Positions 44,145-53,149 of a stretch of 64,000 bases of DNA are shown in pieces. The stretch lies in NCBI RefSeq assembly GCF_001494595.1, contig NZ_LN929908.1, positions 744,001 to 808,000 on the forward strand, given 5' to 3'. Numbering within the stretch: the first letter of the stretch is position 1; the number at the start of each line of letters is the position of its first letter. This DNA is from Mycobacterium sp. M26. Its GTDB lineage: Bacteria; Actinomycetota; Actinomycetes; Mycobacteriales; Mycobacteriaceae. Under the pieces are notes generated by a model. It made no database searches and was not told the DNA's origin. It saw only the letters and a list, made by a program, of their open reading frames with translations. A program made the translations under genes and the position numbers.

Positions 44145-44921
44145 CTAGGCGCCCGGCGCCTTGGTGGTGGTCGGCGTCGGTGACGGCGACTCCGCCGAGG
44201 TGCTGGCGGTGGTCGAGGTGGTGGCCTCACTCGAGGTCGACGTGGTCGACGTGGTCGACGTCGTGCTGGTCGACTCAGGCGTCAGCACGGTGTCGATCAT
44301 GTAGATGTAGGCACCCTTGGCGGTGTAGCTGCACACCACCTTGGCGGTGTCGTTGATCTTGATGTCGCCGCCGCTGCCCTTCACGCTGATCAGCCGGCCG
44401 TCCTGGGTCGGCATCTTGCCGTCGACGTCGTCGGGACCCAGGTAGCCCAGCACCATGTGGTAGTACAGCGTCGGCAGCAGCACGGCCGGATCGTTCTTCA
44501 GCGTCGCCAGGGTGGCTTCGTCGAGCTTGGCGAACGCGTCATCGGTGGGGGCGAACACCACGTAGGGGCCGCCGTCGAGCACCGAGGTGACGTTCACGGC
44601 GGGGTTCAGCTTGCCGGAGATGGCCGAGCTGAACGTGCTCAGGTCGGCGTTGTTGGCGATGGCCACCGAGGCGACCTGGCTGCCCATGCTGTCGATCGAC
44701 CCGGCGCCGGTGGGCACCTTGTTCTTGTAGGCGTCGCAGCCCGGGCCCTGCGGGTCGGGCAGCTTGGTGACGGTGGGCACCGGGATCGACGAGGTGGTCG
44801 GCGCCGCGGTGTCGGTGCTGGGGGTGGTCGGATCGGCGTAGGCCTGAACCGCGGTCGGGATCGCGACGGCGATGGCGGCGACGGCCGCTGCCACGCCGAG
44901 GGTCTTGGTGCGAGTGCTCAC
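44145..44921 (-). CDS. Secreted fasciclin (FAS1) domain protein
   Basis: This 258-residue exported protein has a signal peptide (about residues 1-28), a Thr/Pro linker, and one FAS1 domain (about 70-215) with the conserved pattern YVVFAPTDDAFAKL and LPTLYYHMVLGYL. A C-terminal Ser/Thr-rich tail of about 45 residues follows. It resembles MPT70/MPT83-type adhesin-like proteins. No lipobox Cys is seen, so it is probably secreted rather than acylated. The GTG at 44919-44921 is the start. Confidence 0.88.
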   Translation of the reverse strand: MSTRTKTLGVAAAVAAIAVAIPTAVQAYADPTTPSTDTAAPTTSSIPVPTVTKLPDPQGPGCDAYKNKVPTGAGSIDSMGSQVASVAIANNADLSTFSSAISGKLNPAVNVTSVLDGGPYVVFAPTDDAFAKLDEATLATLKNDPAVLLPTLYYHMVLGYLGPDDVDGKMPTQDGRLISVKGSGGDIKINDTAKVVCSYTAKGAYIYMIDTVLTPESTSTTSTTSTTSTSSEATTSTTASTSAESPSPTPTTTKAPGA

Positions 44922-45028
44922 ATCGGCTCCTTGCTGTGTTTCGGAGTCGGCATGTCGCGGGTCCCCGGGCCGCCGCGACGCCTGAGGCATCGTACTGTCC
45001 GCCGGGTGACCCTCCCAAAAGGGCCTGT

Positions 45029-46294
45029 TCAGCCGCCTGGCCGCCGTACCAGCCAGCACAGCACAGCGGCGCCGACGCACAGCCCGGCGGCGAGCTGGAA
45101 TGCCAGGTCGTAATTGCCGTTCGCATCCCGCAGCACGCCCGCCCCGGCCGCGGCCAGCGCCGCGCCGAGCTGGTGGGCGGCGAAGACCCAGCCGAACACC
45201 ACGGGCGAGCGGGCCCCGAAGTACTCCCGGCACAGCACGATCGTCGGCGGCACCGTCGCGACCCAGTCCAGTCCGTAGAAGATGATGAACACCCAGGTGC
45301 CCGGCTCGGCGTTCGGGGACAGCAGTGCGGGCAGCGCCGCCAGCGACAGGCCGCGGCCGAGGTAATACACCACCAGCAGTAGCCGGGGGTCGATCCGGTC
45401 GGTCAGCCACCCCGACAGGACAGTGCCGGCGACATCGAGGATGCCGACGGTGGCCAGCAGGCCGGCCGCGACGGTCGTCGGCATGCCGTGGTCGTTGGCG
45501 GCGGGGATGAAGTGGGTGCCGATCAGGCCGTTGGTGGTCATCCCGCAGATCGCGAAGCTGCCCGCCAGCAACCAGAACGCCGGAACGCGGGCGCCGATGC
45601 GCAGGCCGTCGAAGGCGGCCCGGAAACTCGACGCCGGAACGGGTTGCGGCGCTTGGGCTTCCGTTGCACCGTAGGGCAGTAGGCCCTTGTCGGCCGGATA
45701 GTTGCGCATCAACAGCAGCACCGGCGGTACCACGGCCAGTGCCGCGACGGCGACGATCAGTGCCGCCCACCGCCAGCCGTGCCGGGTGGTCACCTCGGCG
45801 ACCAGCGGCAGGAAGATCAGCTGTCCGGTGGCGCTCGCGGCGGTCAGCACCCCGGTGACCAGACCGCGGCGCTGCTCGAACCAGCGCACCGCGATCGTGG
45901 CGACGAAACCCATCGAGATCGCCCCGGTGCCGGTCCCGACGAGCACACCCCACAGCAGCACCAGCTGCCAGCTTGCGGTCATCAGCACGCTGGCGGCCGA
46001 TCCCGCCGCGATCAGCGTCAAGGCCGCGGTGAGAACGGGACGCACTCCGAACCGGTCCATCAACGCCGCGGCGAACGGTGCCGTCAGCCCGAACAGCGTC
46101 ATGTTCACCGACATGGCGAGCCCGACCACGCCGTGCGACCAGCCGAATTCGTGGTGCAGCGGATTCATCAGCACGCCGGGCACCGACCGGAAGCCGGCTG
46201 CACCGAGCAGCGCCACGAAGCTGACGCCCGCGACGACCCAGGCCCAGTGCAGGCCGGTACGGGTGGCGGGCCGAGAGGTCGACGTGGAGGTCAC
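45029..46294 (-). CDS. MFS transporter
   Basis: This 421-residue membrane transporter has 12 hydrophobic segments and the MFS pattern LMDRFGVRPVL in loop 2-3. It is related to monocarboxylate/oxalate-formate antiporter-type MFS proteins by overall look (GLTAPFAAALMDRFG, GMTTNGLIGTHFIP). The substrate is unknown. It is divergent from a GlxA-type regulator, which may control it. The 82-base spacer holds an inverted repeat. Confidence 0.86.
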   Translation of the reverse strand: MTSTSTSRPATRTGLHWAWVVAGVSFVALLGAAGFRSVPGVLMNPLHHEFGWSHGVVGLAMSVNMTLFGLTAPFAAALMDRFGVRPVLTAALTLIAAGSAASVLMTASWQLVLLWGVLVGTGTGAISMGFVATIAVRWFEQRRGLVTGVLTAASATGQLIFLPLVAEVTTRHGWRWAALIVAVAALAVVPPVLLLMRNYPADKGLLPYGATEAQAPQPVPASSFRAAFDGLRIGARVPAFWLLAGSFAICGMTTNGLIGTHFIPAANDHGMPTTVAAGLLATVGILDVAGTVLSGWLTDRIDPRLLLVVYYLGRGLSLAALPALLSPNAEPGTWVFIIFYGLDWVATVPPTIVLCREYFGARSPVVFGWVFAAHQLGAALAAAGAGVLRDANGNYDLAFQLAAGLCVGAAVLCWLVRRPGG

Positions 46295-46330
46295 CGCATC
46301 ACTCTGGCCGACTGGGCTACCGCGCGACTA

Positions 46331-46367
46331 GTGGCAAGAATGACACTATTCGTCAAAAACATGCCAC
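46331..46367. promoter_or_regulatory. Inverted repeat between MFS and GlxA-type regulator genes
   Basis: GTGGCA (46331-46336) pairs with TGCCAC (46362-46367), with an inner GAAT/ATTC pair. It ends 9 bases before the regulator start. It is a candidate operator for the divergent pair. Confidence 0.45.
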
Positions 46368-46376
46368 ACTCGAGGT

Positions 46377-47330
46377 GTGCACCGGGTCGCTGTTCTGTTG
46401 GTGGCGCCCGTCGTCGGGTTCGACGCGGGTATTGCGCCGACGTTGTTCGGCGCTGCCACCGCCGCCGACGGCAGCCCGCTCTACGACGTCGTCACCTGCG
46501 CCGTCGGTGGTGGGGCGGTCGCCACCACGAACGGCTACGCGATTGTCCCGGCAGCCGGAGCGGAGGTACTCGCCACGGCGGACACCGTCGTCATCCCCGG
46601 CAGCCGAAACCGTTCCGCGCGCAGCCTCGGCGTCCTGGAGCCCGACCTCGCGTCGGCGCTGTCGTCGATCCGCCCCGGCACCCGCCTGGTGTCGATCTGC
46701 ACGGGGGCGTTCGTCCTTGCTGCTGCCGGTGTGCTCGACGGCAGGCCTGCGACCACGCATTGGCGCTTCGCCGACGATCTGCGCGCCCTGCATCCGGGTG
46801 TATTGCTGGACGAGAACGTGCTGTTCGTCGACGACGGCGACGTGCTGACCTCGGCGGGCCTGGCCGCCGGAATCGACTTGTGCCTGCACATCATTCGGCA
46901 CGACCACGGCGCTGCGGTGGCCAACGAGGTGGCGCGGTACTGCGTCGTCCCGCCGTGGCGGGAGGGCGGCCAGGCGCAGTTCATCGACCGGCAACCACCG
47001 GCGGATCAGGCGTCGACCGCGGCGACCCGGCAATGGGCGCTCGATCACCTCGACGAGGAGTTGTCCATCGAACAGCTCGCGCGCCACGCGCGGATGAGCG
47101 AACGCACCTTCTGCCGGCGGTTCCGCGAGGAGACCGGGCAATCACCAGGGGCGTGGGTGCGCGTCCGCCGAGTGGAGTTCGCTCGCGAACTGCTCGAGAC
47201 GCAAGATCTGCCCGTCGACGAGGTGGCGCGACGCTCGGGCCTGGGGTCGGGCGGGAATCTCCGGCACCATCTGCGGCGTGGTCTGGGCATGTCGCCCTCG
47301 AGTTACCGCAAGGTGTTCCAGGGCGCCTGA
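46377..47330 (+). CDS. GlxA-type transcriptional regulator (DJ-1/PfpI plus AraC HTH)
   Basis: This 317-residue regulator has an N-terminal DJ-1/PfpI-like amidotransferase fold (about 1-180, with VSICTGAFVLAAAG around Cys105) and a C-terminal AraC-type double helix-turn-helix (about 215-310, LSIEQLARHARMSERTFCRR, then GMSPSSYRKVF). Such proteins sense small molecules. The start is the GTG at 46377. It is divergent from the MFS transporter, its likely target. Confidence 0.88.
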   Translation: MHRVAVLLVAPVVGFDAGIAPTLFGAATAADGSPLYDVVTCAVGGGAVATTNGYAIVPAAGAEVLATADTVVIPGSRNRSARSLGVLEPDLASALSSIRPGTRLVSICTGAFVLAAAGVLDGRPATTHWRFADDLRALHPGVLLDENVLFVDDGDVLTSAGLAAGIDLCLHIIRHDHGAAVANEVARYCVVPPWREGGQAQFIDRQPPADQASTAATRQWALDHLDEELSIEQLARHARMSERTFCRRFREETGQSPGAWVRVRRVEFARELLETQDLPVDEVARRSGLGSGGNLRHHLRRGLGMSPSSYRKVFQGA

Positions 47331-47355
47331 CACCGCTCCGCCTACGATGACGCCC

Positions 47356-47877
47356 ATGGCCGAGCCCCTCATCATCTCGCTGCGCGGACGCAGCCCCGAA
47401 CTGCATCCGGAATCCTGGGTTGCCCCCAACGCCAGCCTGATCGGCTGGGTGCGGCTGGGTGCCCGGGCCAGCGTCTGGTACTCCGCGACTCTGCGCGCCG
47501 AGGCCGAGCCCATCGAGATCGGCGCGGGCAGCAACATCCAGGACGGCGCCACCCTGCACGTCGACCCGGAGTACCCGCTGACCCTGGGCACCGGCGTGAC
47601 CGTCGGGCACAACGCGGTGCTGCACGGCTGCACCGTCGAAGACGGCTGCCTGATCGGGATGGGCGCCATCGTGCTCAATGGCGCGGTGATCGGCGCCGGC
47701 TCGACCGTGGCCGCCGGGGCGCTCGTCCCGCAGGGTGTCGTGGTGCCGCCGCGGTCGCTGATCGCCGGGGTGCCCGGCAAGGTCCGCCGCGAACTGTCCG
47801 ACGCCGAACTGGCCGGCAACCGGGCCAACGCCGCGGTCTACGAAAACTTGATGGAACTTCACCGCGACGCCACGTAG
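47356..47877 (+). CDS. Gamma-carbonic anhydrase-like hexapeptide-repeat protein
   Basis: This 173-residue left-handed beta-helix protein has the gamma-carbonic anhydrase/YrdA pattern: NIQDGATLHVDP, GHNAVLHGC, then GMGAIVLNGAVIGAGSTVAAGA. The three His ligands expected for a metal site can be placed in LHVD, VGHNA and LHGC. Many such proteins lack measurable carbonic anhydrase activity. The start is the ATG at 47356, 25 bases after the regulator gene on the same strand. Confidence 0.88.
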   Translation: MAEPLIISLRGRSPELHPESWVAPNASLIGWVRLGARASVWYSATLRAEAEPIEIGAGSNIQDGATLHVDPEYPLTLGTGVTVGHNAVLHGCTVEDGCLIGMGAIVLNGAVIGAGSTVAAGALVPQGVVVPPRSLIAGVPGKVRRELSDAELAGNRANAAVYENLMELHRDAT

Positions 47878-47946
47878 CGGTCGATCTCACAGCGACGTCA
47901 GGTTTGTGTCACCTTCAAACTGCCGATATTTCGTACCGTGGAAGCA

Positions 47947-49077
47947 ATGCGCATCCTGGTCACCGGTGCCACCGGATATGTGGGTTCACGGCTGGTGGCC
48001 GCGCTCGTACGGGACGGTCACAGCGTGGTGGCCGCCACCCGCGACCCGGAGAAACTCGGCCGCTTCGGCTGGTGTGACGACGTGAACGCGGTGGCGCTCG
48101 ACGCCGATGACCCGGCCTCCGTCGAGGCGGCCTTCACCGTGGCCGGCCCCGTCGACATCGTCTACTACCTGGTGCACGGCATCGGCCAGCCGGGCTTCCG
48201 GGAGCGCGATAACGCCGCCGCGGCCACCGTCGCCACAGCAGCCGCCGCGACCGGTGTACGGCGCATCGTCTACCTCGGCGGGTTCGTGCCTGACACCGAC
48301 ACCCTCTCCGAGCATCTGGCCGGCCGGGCCGAGGTGGCTGACGCACTCACGCTCGACGGCGGACCGGAGCTGGTGTGGCTGGGCGCGGCGGTCATCATCG
48401 GGGCCGGGTCGACGTCGTTCGAAATGGTCCGCTACGTCGGGGACCGGTTCTGGCTGATTCCGCTGCCGCCGTGGGCCGATCACGACATCGACCCGATCTC
48501 GATCCGCGACGTGCTGCACTATCTGATGGCCGCGGCGGATCCCGCGGGCGTACCGGCCGGTGCCTACGACATCGCCGGGCCCTCGACCACCACTTACCGC
48601 GGGCTGCTGGAAAGCTACGTCGATGCCACCGGTGCAATGCGGGCGGGACTGCCCGTCCACGACGTCCTGCCGCGCTCGGTGGTCGGCCGGGTGGCCGGGG
48701 CGGTGGTGCCGGTGCCCACCGGACTGGCCGCCGATCTCATCGAATCGCTGGACCATCCGATGACGGCCTCGGACACTGTCTTGGGTGACTACGTGCCGGA
48801 TCCGCCCGGGGGGCTCACCGATATCGACGACGCCGTGCTCGCCGCCGTGTCCAGCCCGCCGCCGCGCCCGGTGGATCAGCTGGCCGACCCACACCATCTC
48901 GCCGACAGTGACCCGGTGTGGGCCGGCGGTGACACGTTGCGCCTGCAGCGGCTGGCCGCCACGGTGACGCCGTCGGTGGCCCGGCCCGCGCTCGGGATTC
49001 TCGGCGCGGTGCCCCGTCCGCTCGCCGGCGTGCTGCGCACCGGACTGGATTTCATGCTGGCGAGGGTGCCGCTGTGA
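47947..49077 (+). CDS. NAD(P)-binding atypical SDR protein
   Basis: This 376-residue protein has a Rossmann start RILVTGATGYVGSRLVAALV, TRDPEKL after the second strand, and an extended-SDR-like middle (VVYYLVHGIGQPGFRERDN). The typical YxxxK active site is not clear, so it may bind a cofactor without oxidoreductase activity, as in NmrA-like proteins. The C-terminal 80 residues have no recognised domain. A GTG at 47938 would add three residues. The protease gene overlaps its stop (GTGA). Confidence 0.8.
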   Translation: MRILVTGATGYVGSRLVAALVRDGHSVVAATRDPEKLGRFGWCDDVNAVALDADDPASVEAAFTVAGPVDIVYYLVHGIGQPGFRERDNAAAATVATAAAATGVRRIVYLGGFVPDTDTLSEHLAGRAEVADALTLDGGPELVWLGAAVIIGAGSTSFEMVRYVGDRFWLIPLPPWADHDIDPISIRDVLHYLMAAADPAGVPAGAYDIAGPSTTTYRGLLESYVDATGAMRAGLPVHDVLPRSVVGRVAGAVVPVPTGLAADLIESLDHPMTASDTVLGDYVPDPPGGLTDIDDAVLAAVSSPPPRPVDQLADPHHLADSDPVWAGGDTLRLQRLAATVTPSVARPALGILGAVPRPLAGVLRTGLDFMLARVPL

Positions 49078-49769
49078 CGGGATTGTCGGACATCCGCGCC
49101 GCCGCGGCCAAAATCGCTGTGCCGCATCAGGAATGGCCTTCGGTGGTACGCAGGCGGCGGATCATCGTATGCGTCGTGCTGGTGGTCGGGGCGCTGCTGC
49201 TCGGCTATTCACTGAGCCGTCGGCCCGGCGACGAGACGTTCTACTGGCTGACGCTGGCGCTGGCCGCGGTGTGGACCGCGGGGGCGTTCTCCTCCGGTCC
49301 GCTGCACCTGGGCTGCATCCGCTGGCACGGCCGCAACCAACGCCCCGTCATCACCGGCATCACCGTGGGGTTAGCGCTCGGCGTGGTGTTCCTGGTTGGC
49401 GGTCTGGTGGTGCGCGAGATCCCGCCGATCGCCGAGCGCATCACCCGGGTGCTGGAGTACACCAACCATGGCAGCCTCGCGCTGATCGTGGTGATCACCC
49501 TGGTCAACGGTGTGGCCGAGGAATTGTTCTTCCGCGGCGCGCTCTACACCGCGCTGGGCGCGTTCCACCCGGTGCTGATCTCCACCCTGCTGTACGCCGT
49601 GGCGACGTCGGCCAGTGGCAACCCGATGCTCGGCTTCGCCGCCGTCATCCTCGGCACGGTGTGTGCGTGGGAGCGCCGGGCCACCGGCGGCGTGCTCGCA
49701 CCAGTGCTGACCCACCTGGTGTGGGGGCTGATCATGGTGCTCGCACTGCCGCCGCTGTTCGGCCTTTAG
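49074..49769 (+). CDS. CPBP-family intramembrane metalloprotease
   Basis: This 231-residue protein has six to seven transmembrane helices. The abortive infection (CPBP/Rce1-like) motifs are NGVAEELFFRGALY (EExxxR) and a later His in LTHLVWGL. Both are present, so it may be an active membrane protease. The GTG at 49074 overlaps the upstream gene stop, which suggests co-translation. Its stop overlaps that of the convergent MFS gene at TTAG. Confidence 0.88.
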   Translation: MTGLSDIRAAAAKIAVPHQEWPSVVRRRRIIVCVVLVVGALLLGYSLSRRPGDETFYWLTLALAAVWTAGAFSSGPLHLGCIRWHGRNQRPVITGITVGLALGVVFLVGGLVVREIPPIAERITRVLEYTNHGSLALIVVITLVNGVAEELFFRGALYTALGAFHPVLISTLLYAVATSASGNPMLGFAAVILGTVCAWERRATGGVLAPVLTHLVWGLIMVLALPPLFGL

Positions 49770-51055
49770 CGAAGCGGGTGGGCGATCTCGTCGCTGGGCA
49801 TCCGCGCCGCGACGAGCGCGACCGCGGCCAGTAACACCGGCAGCACGCCCGCCGCGCCGAAGATCACCTCGACCGGCACCACCTTCGACAGCGGGCCTGC
49901 GACGGCCATCGACACCGGCATGAACGCCAGGGAGACGAAGAAGTCCAGGCTGGACACCCGGCCCAGCATCTCCGGCGGAACCCGGCGCTGCAGCAGCGTG
50001 CCCCAGATGACCATGCCCACGCCGTCGGCCACCCCGACGGCGAACAGGGCCAGCACCATCACCGGCAGCCAGGACGTCACGCCCACCACCGCCAGCGGCA
50101 GCGAGCCCGCACCCCACATCGTCATCATGACGGTGAGGTAGCGCCGCGGCATCAGCCGCGAGGACACCACCAGCGCGCCCACCGCGCTGCCCAGTCCGAA
50201 GGCCGCGAGCATGAAGCCGTAGACCTGCTCGCCGTGGGCGAAGCGGTCTCGTGCGACGAAGGGCAGCAGCACGTCGATCGGGCCCAGCGCCAGGAACACC
50301 CAGGTGCTGGCGAACATCAGCGTCCAGCGCAGCCAGGCGGTGCGCAGCACGAAGCGCAGACCGTCGCGCAAATCGGCCAGCGGATGCGGCTTTTCGCGCT
50401 GCACCTCGAGCACGATGTGCTCGCCGTGGCTGGGCCGCATCGCGACCAGCAGGGTCAGGCCGACCGCGAACAGCGCGGTGACGGTGACCGTGCCGAGTGC
50501 CGGGAAGGTCAACCCGACCAGGACACCGGCCGCCGCCGGACCGATGGCCTGCTGCAGGGTGGGGCGGATCGCGCCCTCCAGACCGTTGGCGGCCAGCAGC
50601 TGCTCGGCGGGCAGGATGCGCGGCAGGTAGGCGCTGTAGGCGGGGAAGAAGAATGCCGCGCCGATGCCGAGCGCCGCGGCGGCAATCGCCATGTGCCACA
50701 ACCGCAATGAGCCGGTGAGGCCGAGGACGGCGACCGCACCGGTGGCCGCCACGTTGGTGGTCTCGACGGCGATGATGACCGCACGCTGATTGACGCGATC
50801 AGCCACGATGCCGCCGACCAGGATGAAGGCCAGCATGCCCAGTGCCATCGACGCGGCCACGAGGGACAGTGCAGCGGGGTCGTTGGCCAGCGCGATGACC
50901 TGCAGGGCCATCACGACCGTCCACATCCCCTCGGCGAACAGCGAGATCGACATCGCCGAGATGAGCAGACGGAACTCGCGGAACCTGAACGGGGTGAGCA
51001 CGCGCCAGCCGCCGGTGGAGTTCACCGGCCGCTCTACGTCACACGGCGTACCCAT
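49766..51055 (-). CDS. MFS transporter (enterobactin-exporter/DHA3-like)
   Basis: This 429-residue protein has 12 hydrophobic segments and the MFS-3/DHA3 pattern FREFRLLISAMSISLFAEGM and FFFPAYSAYLPRILPAEQLL, typical of exporters of drugs or siderophores. The substrate is unknown. The start is an ATG at 51053-51055. An upstream long hairpin (51106-51168) ends the preceding crotonase transcript, so this gene has its own promoter in the short spacer. Confidence 0.87.
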   Translation of the reverse strand: MGTPCDVERPVNSTGGWRVLTPFRFREFRLLISAMSISLFAEGMWTVVMALQVIALANDPAALSLVAASMALGMLAFILVGGIVADRVNQRAVIIAVETTNVAATGAVAVLGLTGSLRLWHMAIAAAALGIGAAFFFPAYSAYLPRILPAEQLLAANGLEGAIRPTLQQAIGPAAAGVLVGLTFPALGTVTVTALFAVGLTLLVAMRPSHGEHIVLEVQREKPHPLADLRDGLRFVLRTAWLRWTLMFASTWVFLALGPIDVLLPFVARDRFAHGEQVYGFMLAAFGLGSAVGALVVSSRLMPRRYLTVMMTMWGAGSLPLAVVGVTSWLPVMVLALFAVGVADGVGMVIWGTLLQRRVPPEMLGRVSSLDFFVSLAFMPVSMAVAGPLSKVVPVEVIFGAAGVLPVLLAAVALVAARMPSDEIAHPLR

Positions 51056-51105
51056 GACATCGAGGGTGGCTGACCGAAGCGGGCGCTGTCCAACGATTTT
51101 CAGCG

Positions 51106-51168
51106 CGCCGAATGGCCACTTGTGTCACTGTTCTCGCCGAAAACCGTGACACAAGTGGCCACTCGGCG
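51106..51168 (-). terminator. Long hairpin downstream of the 51172-51990 crotonase gene
   Basis: TGGCCACTTGTGTCAC (51113-51128) pairs perfectly with 51146-51161, and the outer CGCCGA/TCGGCG extends the stem. It lies just after the crotonase stop. No U-tract follows on the minus strand. It begins CGCCGAATG, as does the hairpin at 60205. Confidence 0.65.
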
Positions 51169-51171
51169 GGC

Positions 51172-51990
51172 CTAGTCGTCGGTGAAGGTGGGGCTGCGGT
51201 GTTCCTGGAACGCCTTGGTGCCCTCGCGGAAATCGCGCGAGCGCAGCAGGATGCCCTGGCCCTCGACCTCGCGCCCGATCGCCGCGTCGAGTTCGGTGAG
51301 CGTCGCATCGTTGATGGCCTGCTTGGTCTTGCGCAGCGCGACGGCCGGCCCGGACACCAGCGTGTTGATCACCTTGTCGGTGGCCGCGTCCAGCTCGTCG
51401 ACCGGATGCACCGCGCTCACCAGACCGAACTCGAACGCCTCGGTGGCCGAAATGCGTTCGGCCAGAAGGGCCATCCGCATCGCCCGGATCCGGCCGATCG
51501 CCGCGGCCACCAATGCCGAGGCGCCGCCATCCGGCATCAGCCCGATCTTGGTGAACGCCAGCAGGAAGAAGGCCTTCTCCGAGGCCAGCACGATGTCGCA
51601 TGCCAAGGCCAACGACACCCCGACTCCGGCAGCCGGACCCTGCACCACCGCCACCACCGGCTTGGGCAGTCGCGTGATCGCCTGCACGGTCCGGTTCGCA
51701 TGCAGCAGAACGTCGTCGTCCTCGGGGTTCTCCGACCGGCGGGACTGGTCCTCGGCGCTGATGCCCGCCCCCGAACAGAACCCGCGGCCGGCCCCGCTGA
51801 GTCGCACCACCTTGACCGCAGGATCGGACGCCGCGCGCTCCAACGTGTCGGCCGCCGTCCGCAGCATCGCCGCGTTCAGCGAGTTGAGGCTGTCCGGCCG
51901 GTTGAACGTCACCGACAGCACACCGTCGTCCAGGGACACCGCGAGATCGGAGATGCCGGTATATGCGCCGGGCGAGTCGAGGGTGGTCAT
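51172..51990 (-). CDS. Crotonase-family enoyl-CoA hydratase/isomerase
   Basis: This 272-residue crotonase has oxyanion segments GFCSGAGISA and QGPAAGVGVSLALACD. The first catalytic Glu of hydratases is not present (GVGVS), and the second position is Asp (GLMPDGG), a pattern seen in enoyl-CoA isomerases such as PaaG-type proteins. A role in moving double bonds is therefore more likely than hydration. It is divergent from mcr with 49 bases between them, which fits a branched-lipid context like Rv1141c/1142c-Rv1143. Confidence 0.86.
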   Translation of the reverse strand: MTTLDSPGAYTGISDLAVSLDDGVLSVTFNRPDSLNSLNAAMLRTAADTLERAASDPAVKVVRLSGAGRGFCSGAGISAEDQSRRSENPEDDDVLLHANRTVQAITRLPKPVVAVVQGPAAGVGVSLALACDIVLASEKAFFLLAFTKIGLMPDGGASALVAAAIGRIRAMRMALLAERISATEAFEFGLVSAVHPVDELDAATDKVINTLVSGPAVALRKTKQAINDATLTELDAAIGREVEGQGILLRSRDFREGTKAFQEHRSPTFTDD

Positions 51991-52019
51991 GGCCGCAGCC
52001 TAAGCTATCCGGGCGATCA

Positions 52020-52033
52020 ACCAACTGGAAGGT
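52020..52033 (+). promoter_or_regulatory. TetR-type palindrome just upstream of mcr
   Basis: ACCAACTGGAAGGT fits ACCNACNNGTNGGT with one mismatch. It ends six bases before the mcr ATG and overlaps the RBS GGAAGG, so the match could be partly coincidental. Confidence 0.42.
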
Positions 52034-52039
52034 AGGGCA

Positions 52040-53128
52040 ATGGCAGGACCACTTCAGGGATTGCGAGTCGTCGAGTTGGCCGGCATCGGCCCGGGTCCGC
52101 ACGCAGCGATGATCCTCGGTGACTTGGGCGCTGACGTCGTCCGCATCGAACGGCCCGGCAAGGGGCCGGGCATTCCCACCACTGCCAGTAACGACTACCT
52201 CCTGCGCAACCGCCGGTCGGTGGCCGCCAACCTCAAGAGCGAAGAGGACCGCGATCTGGTCCTGCGCCTGATCTCCAAGGCCGACGTCCTGATCGAGGGT
52301 TACCGCCCCGGCGTCACCGAGCGCCTGGGCCTGGGCCCGGAGGACTGCGCGAAGCTCAACGAGCGGCTGGTCTACGCCCGGATGACCGGCTGGGGCCAGA
52401 CCGGCCCGCGCAGCCAGCAGGCCGGCCACGACATCAACTACATCTCGCTCAACGGTGTGCTGCACGCCGTCGGCCGGGTCAATGAGCGTCCGGTCCCGCC
52501 GCTGAACCTGGTCGGCGACTTCGGTGGCGGCTCGATGTTCCTGCTTGTCGGCATCCTGGCCGCGCTGTGGGAGCGGGAGCGCTCCGGCAAGGGCCAGGTG
52601 GTCGACGCGGCGATGGTCGACGGCTCGTCGGTGCTGGCCACCATGATGTGGGCCTTCCGCCACATGGGGATGTGGAGCGACACCCGCGGCACCAACATGC
52701 TCGACACCGGCGCCCCGTACTACGACACCTATGAGTGCGCCGACGGCCGCCACGTCGCGGTCGGCTCGATCGAGCCGCAGTTCTACGCCGAGCTGATCGA
52801 GAAGCTGGGTCTGGAGTCCGCAGATCTGCCCGGGCAGAACGACATTGCCCGCTGGCCTGAGCTGCGCGCCATCCTCACCGCGAAGTTCGCCGAGCACGAC
52901 CGCGACCACTGGGCCACGGTGTTCGCAGGCAGCGACGCCTGCGTCACCCCGGTGCTGTCCTTCGGCGAGGTCGAGACCGAGTCGCACAACACCGAGCGCG
53001 ACACCTTCTACAGCGAGAACGGCTCGCTGTTCCCGGCCCCGGCGCCCCGCTTCTCGCGCGCGTTCCGGGAGCCGACACCGAGGCTGTCCTGCGCGATTGG
53101 GTATAGTCCCCAACCAACCAGTAGGTAG
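52040..53128 (+). CDS. mcr: Alpha-methylacyl-CoA racemase
   Basis: This 362-residue CaiB/BaiF-family enzyme interconverts the 2R and 2S forms of alpha-methyl-branched acyl-CoAs, so that sterol side chains and phytanic-type acids can enter beta-oxidation. The catalytic residues match M. tuberculosis Mcr with an offset of four: His130 (AGHDINY), Asp160 (VGDFGGG) and Glu245 (GSIEPQF). The ATG at 52040 is behind GGAAGGTAGGG. The last codons contain a -10-like element and an operator for the next gene. Confidence 0.94.
   Translation: MAGPLQGLRVVELAGIGPGPHAAMILGDLGADVVRIERPGKGPGIPTTASNDYLLRNRRSVAANLKSEEDRDLVLRLISKADVLIEGYRPGVTERLGLGPEDCAKLNERLVYARMTGWGQTGPRSQQAGHDINYISLNGVLHAVGRVNERPVPPLNLVGDFGGGSMFLLVGILAALWERERSGKGQVVDAAMVDGSSVLATMMWAFRHMGMWSDTRGTNMLDTGAPYYDTYECADGRHVAVGSIEPQFYAELIEKLGLESADLPGQNDIARWPELRAILTAKFAEHDRDHWATVFAGSDACVTPVLSFGEVETESHNTERDTFYSENGSLFPAPAPRFSRAFREPTPRLSCAIGYSPQPTSR
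53102..53107 (+). promoter_or_regulatory. -10 promoter element (candidate) for the SDR gene
   Basis: TATAGT resembles the actinobacterial -10 hexamer and lies 42 bases before the SDR start, inside the mcr 3' end. The palindrome at 53113-53126 would overlap the transcription start. Confidence 0.45.
53113..53126 (+). promoter_or_regulatory. TetR-type palindrome upstream of SDR and nitronate monooxygenase genes
   Basis: ACCAACCAGTAGGT fits ACCNACNNGTNGGT at all fixed positions. It lies just after a -10-like element and within the last codons of mcr, a position suited to repression. Confidence 0.6.
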
Positions 53129-53149
53129 ACGTACGAAAGGAACACATCT

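Noticed and set aside
44922..45953. N-terminal extension of the fasciclin gene reaching 45953
   Set aside because: The extra 344 codons are a shadow of the MFS gene. The GTG at 44921 gives a proper signal peptide.
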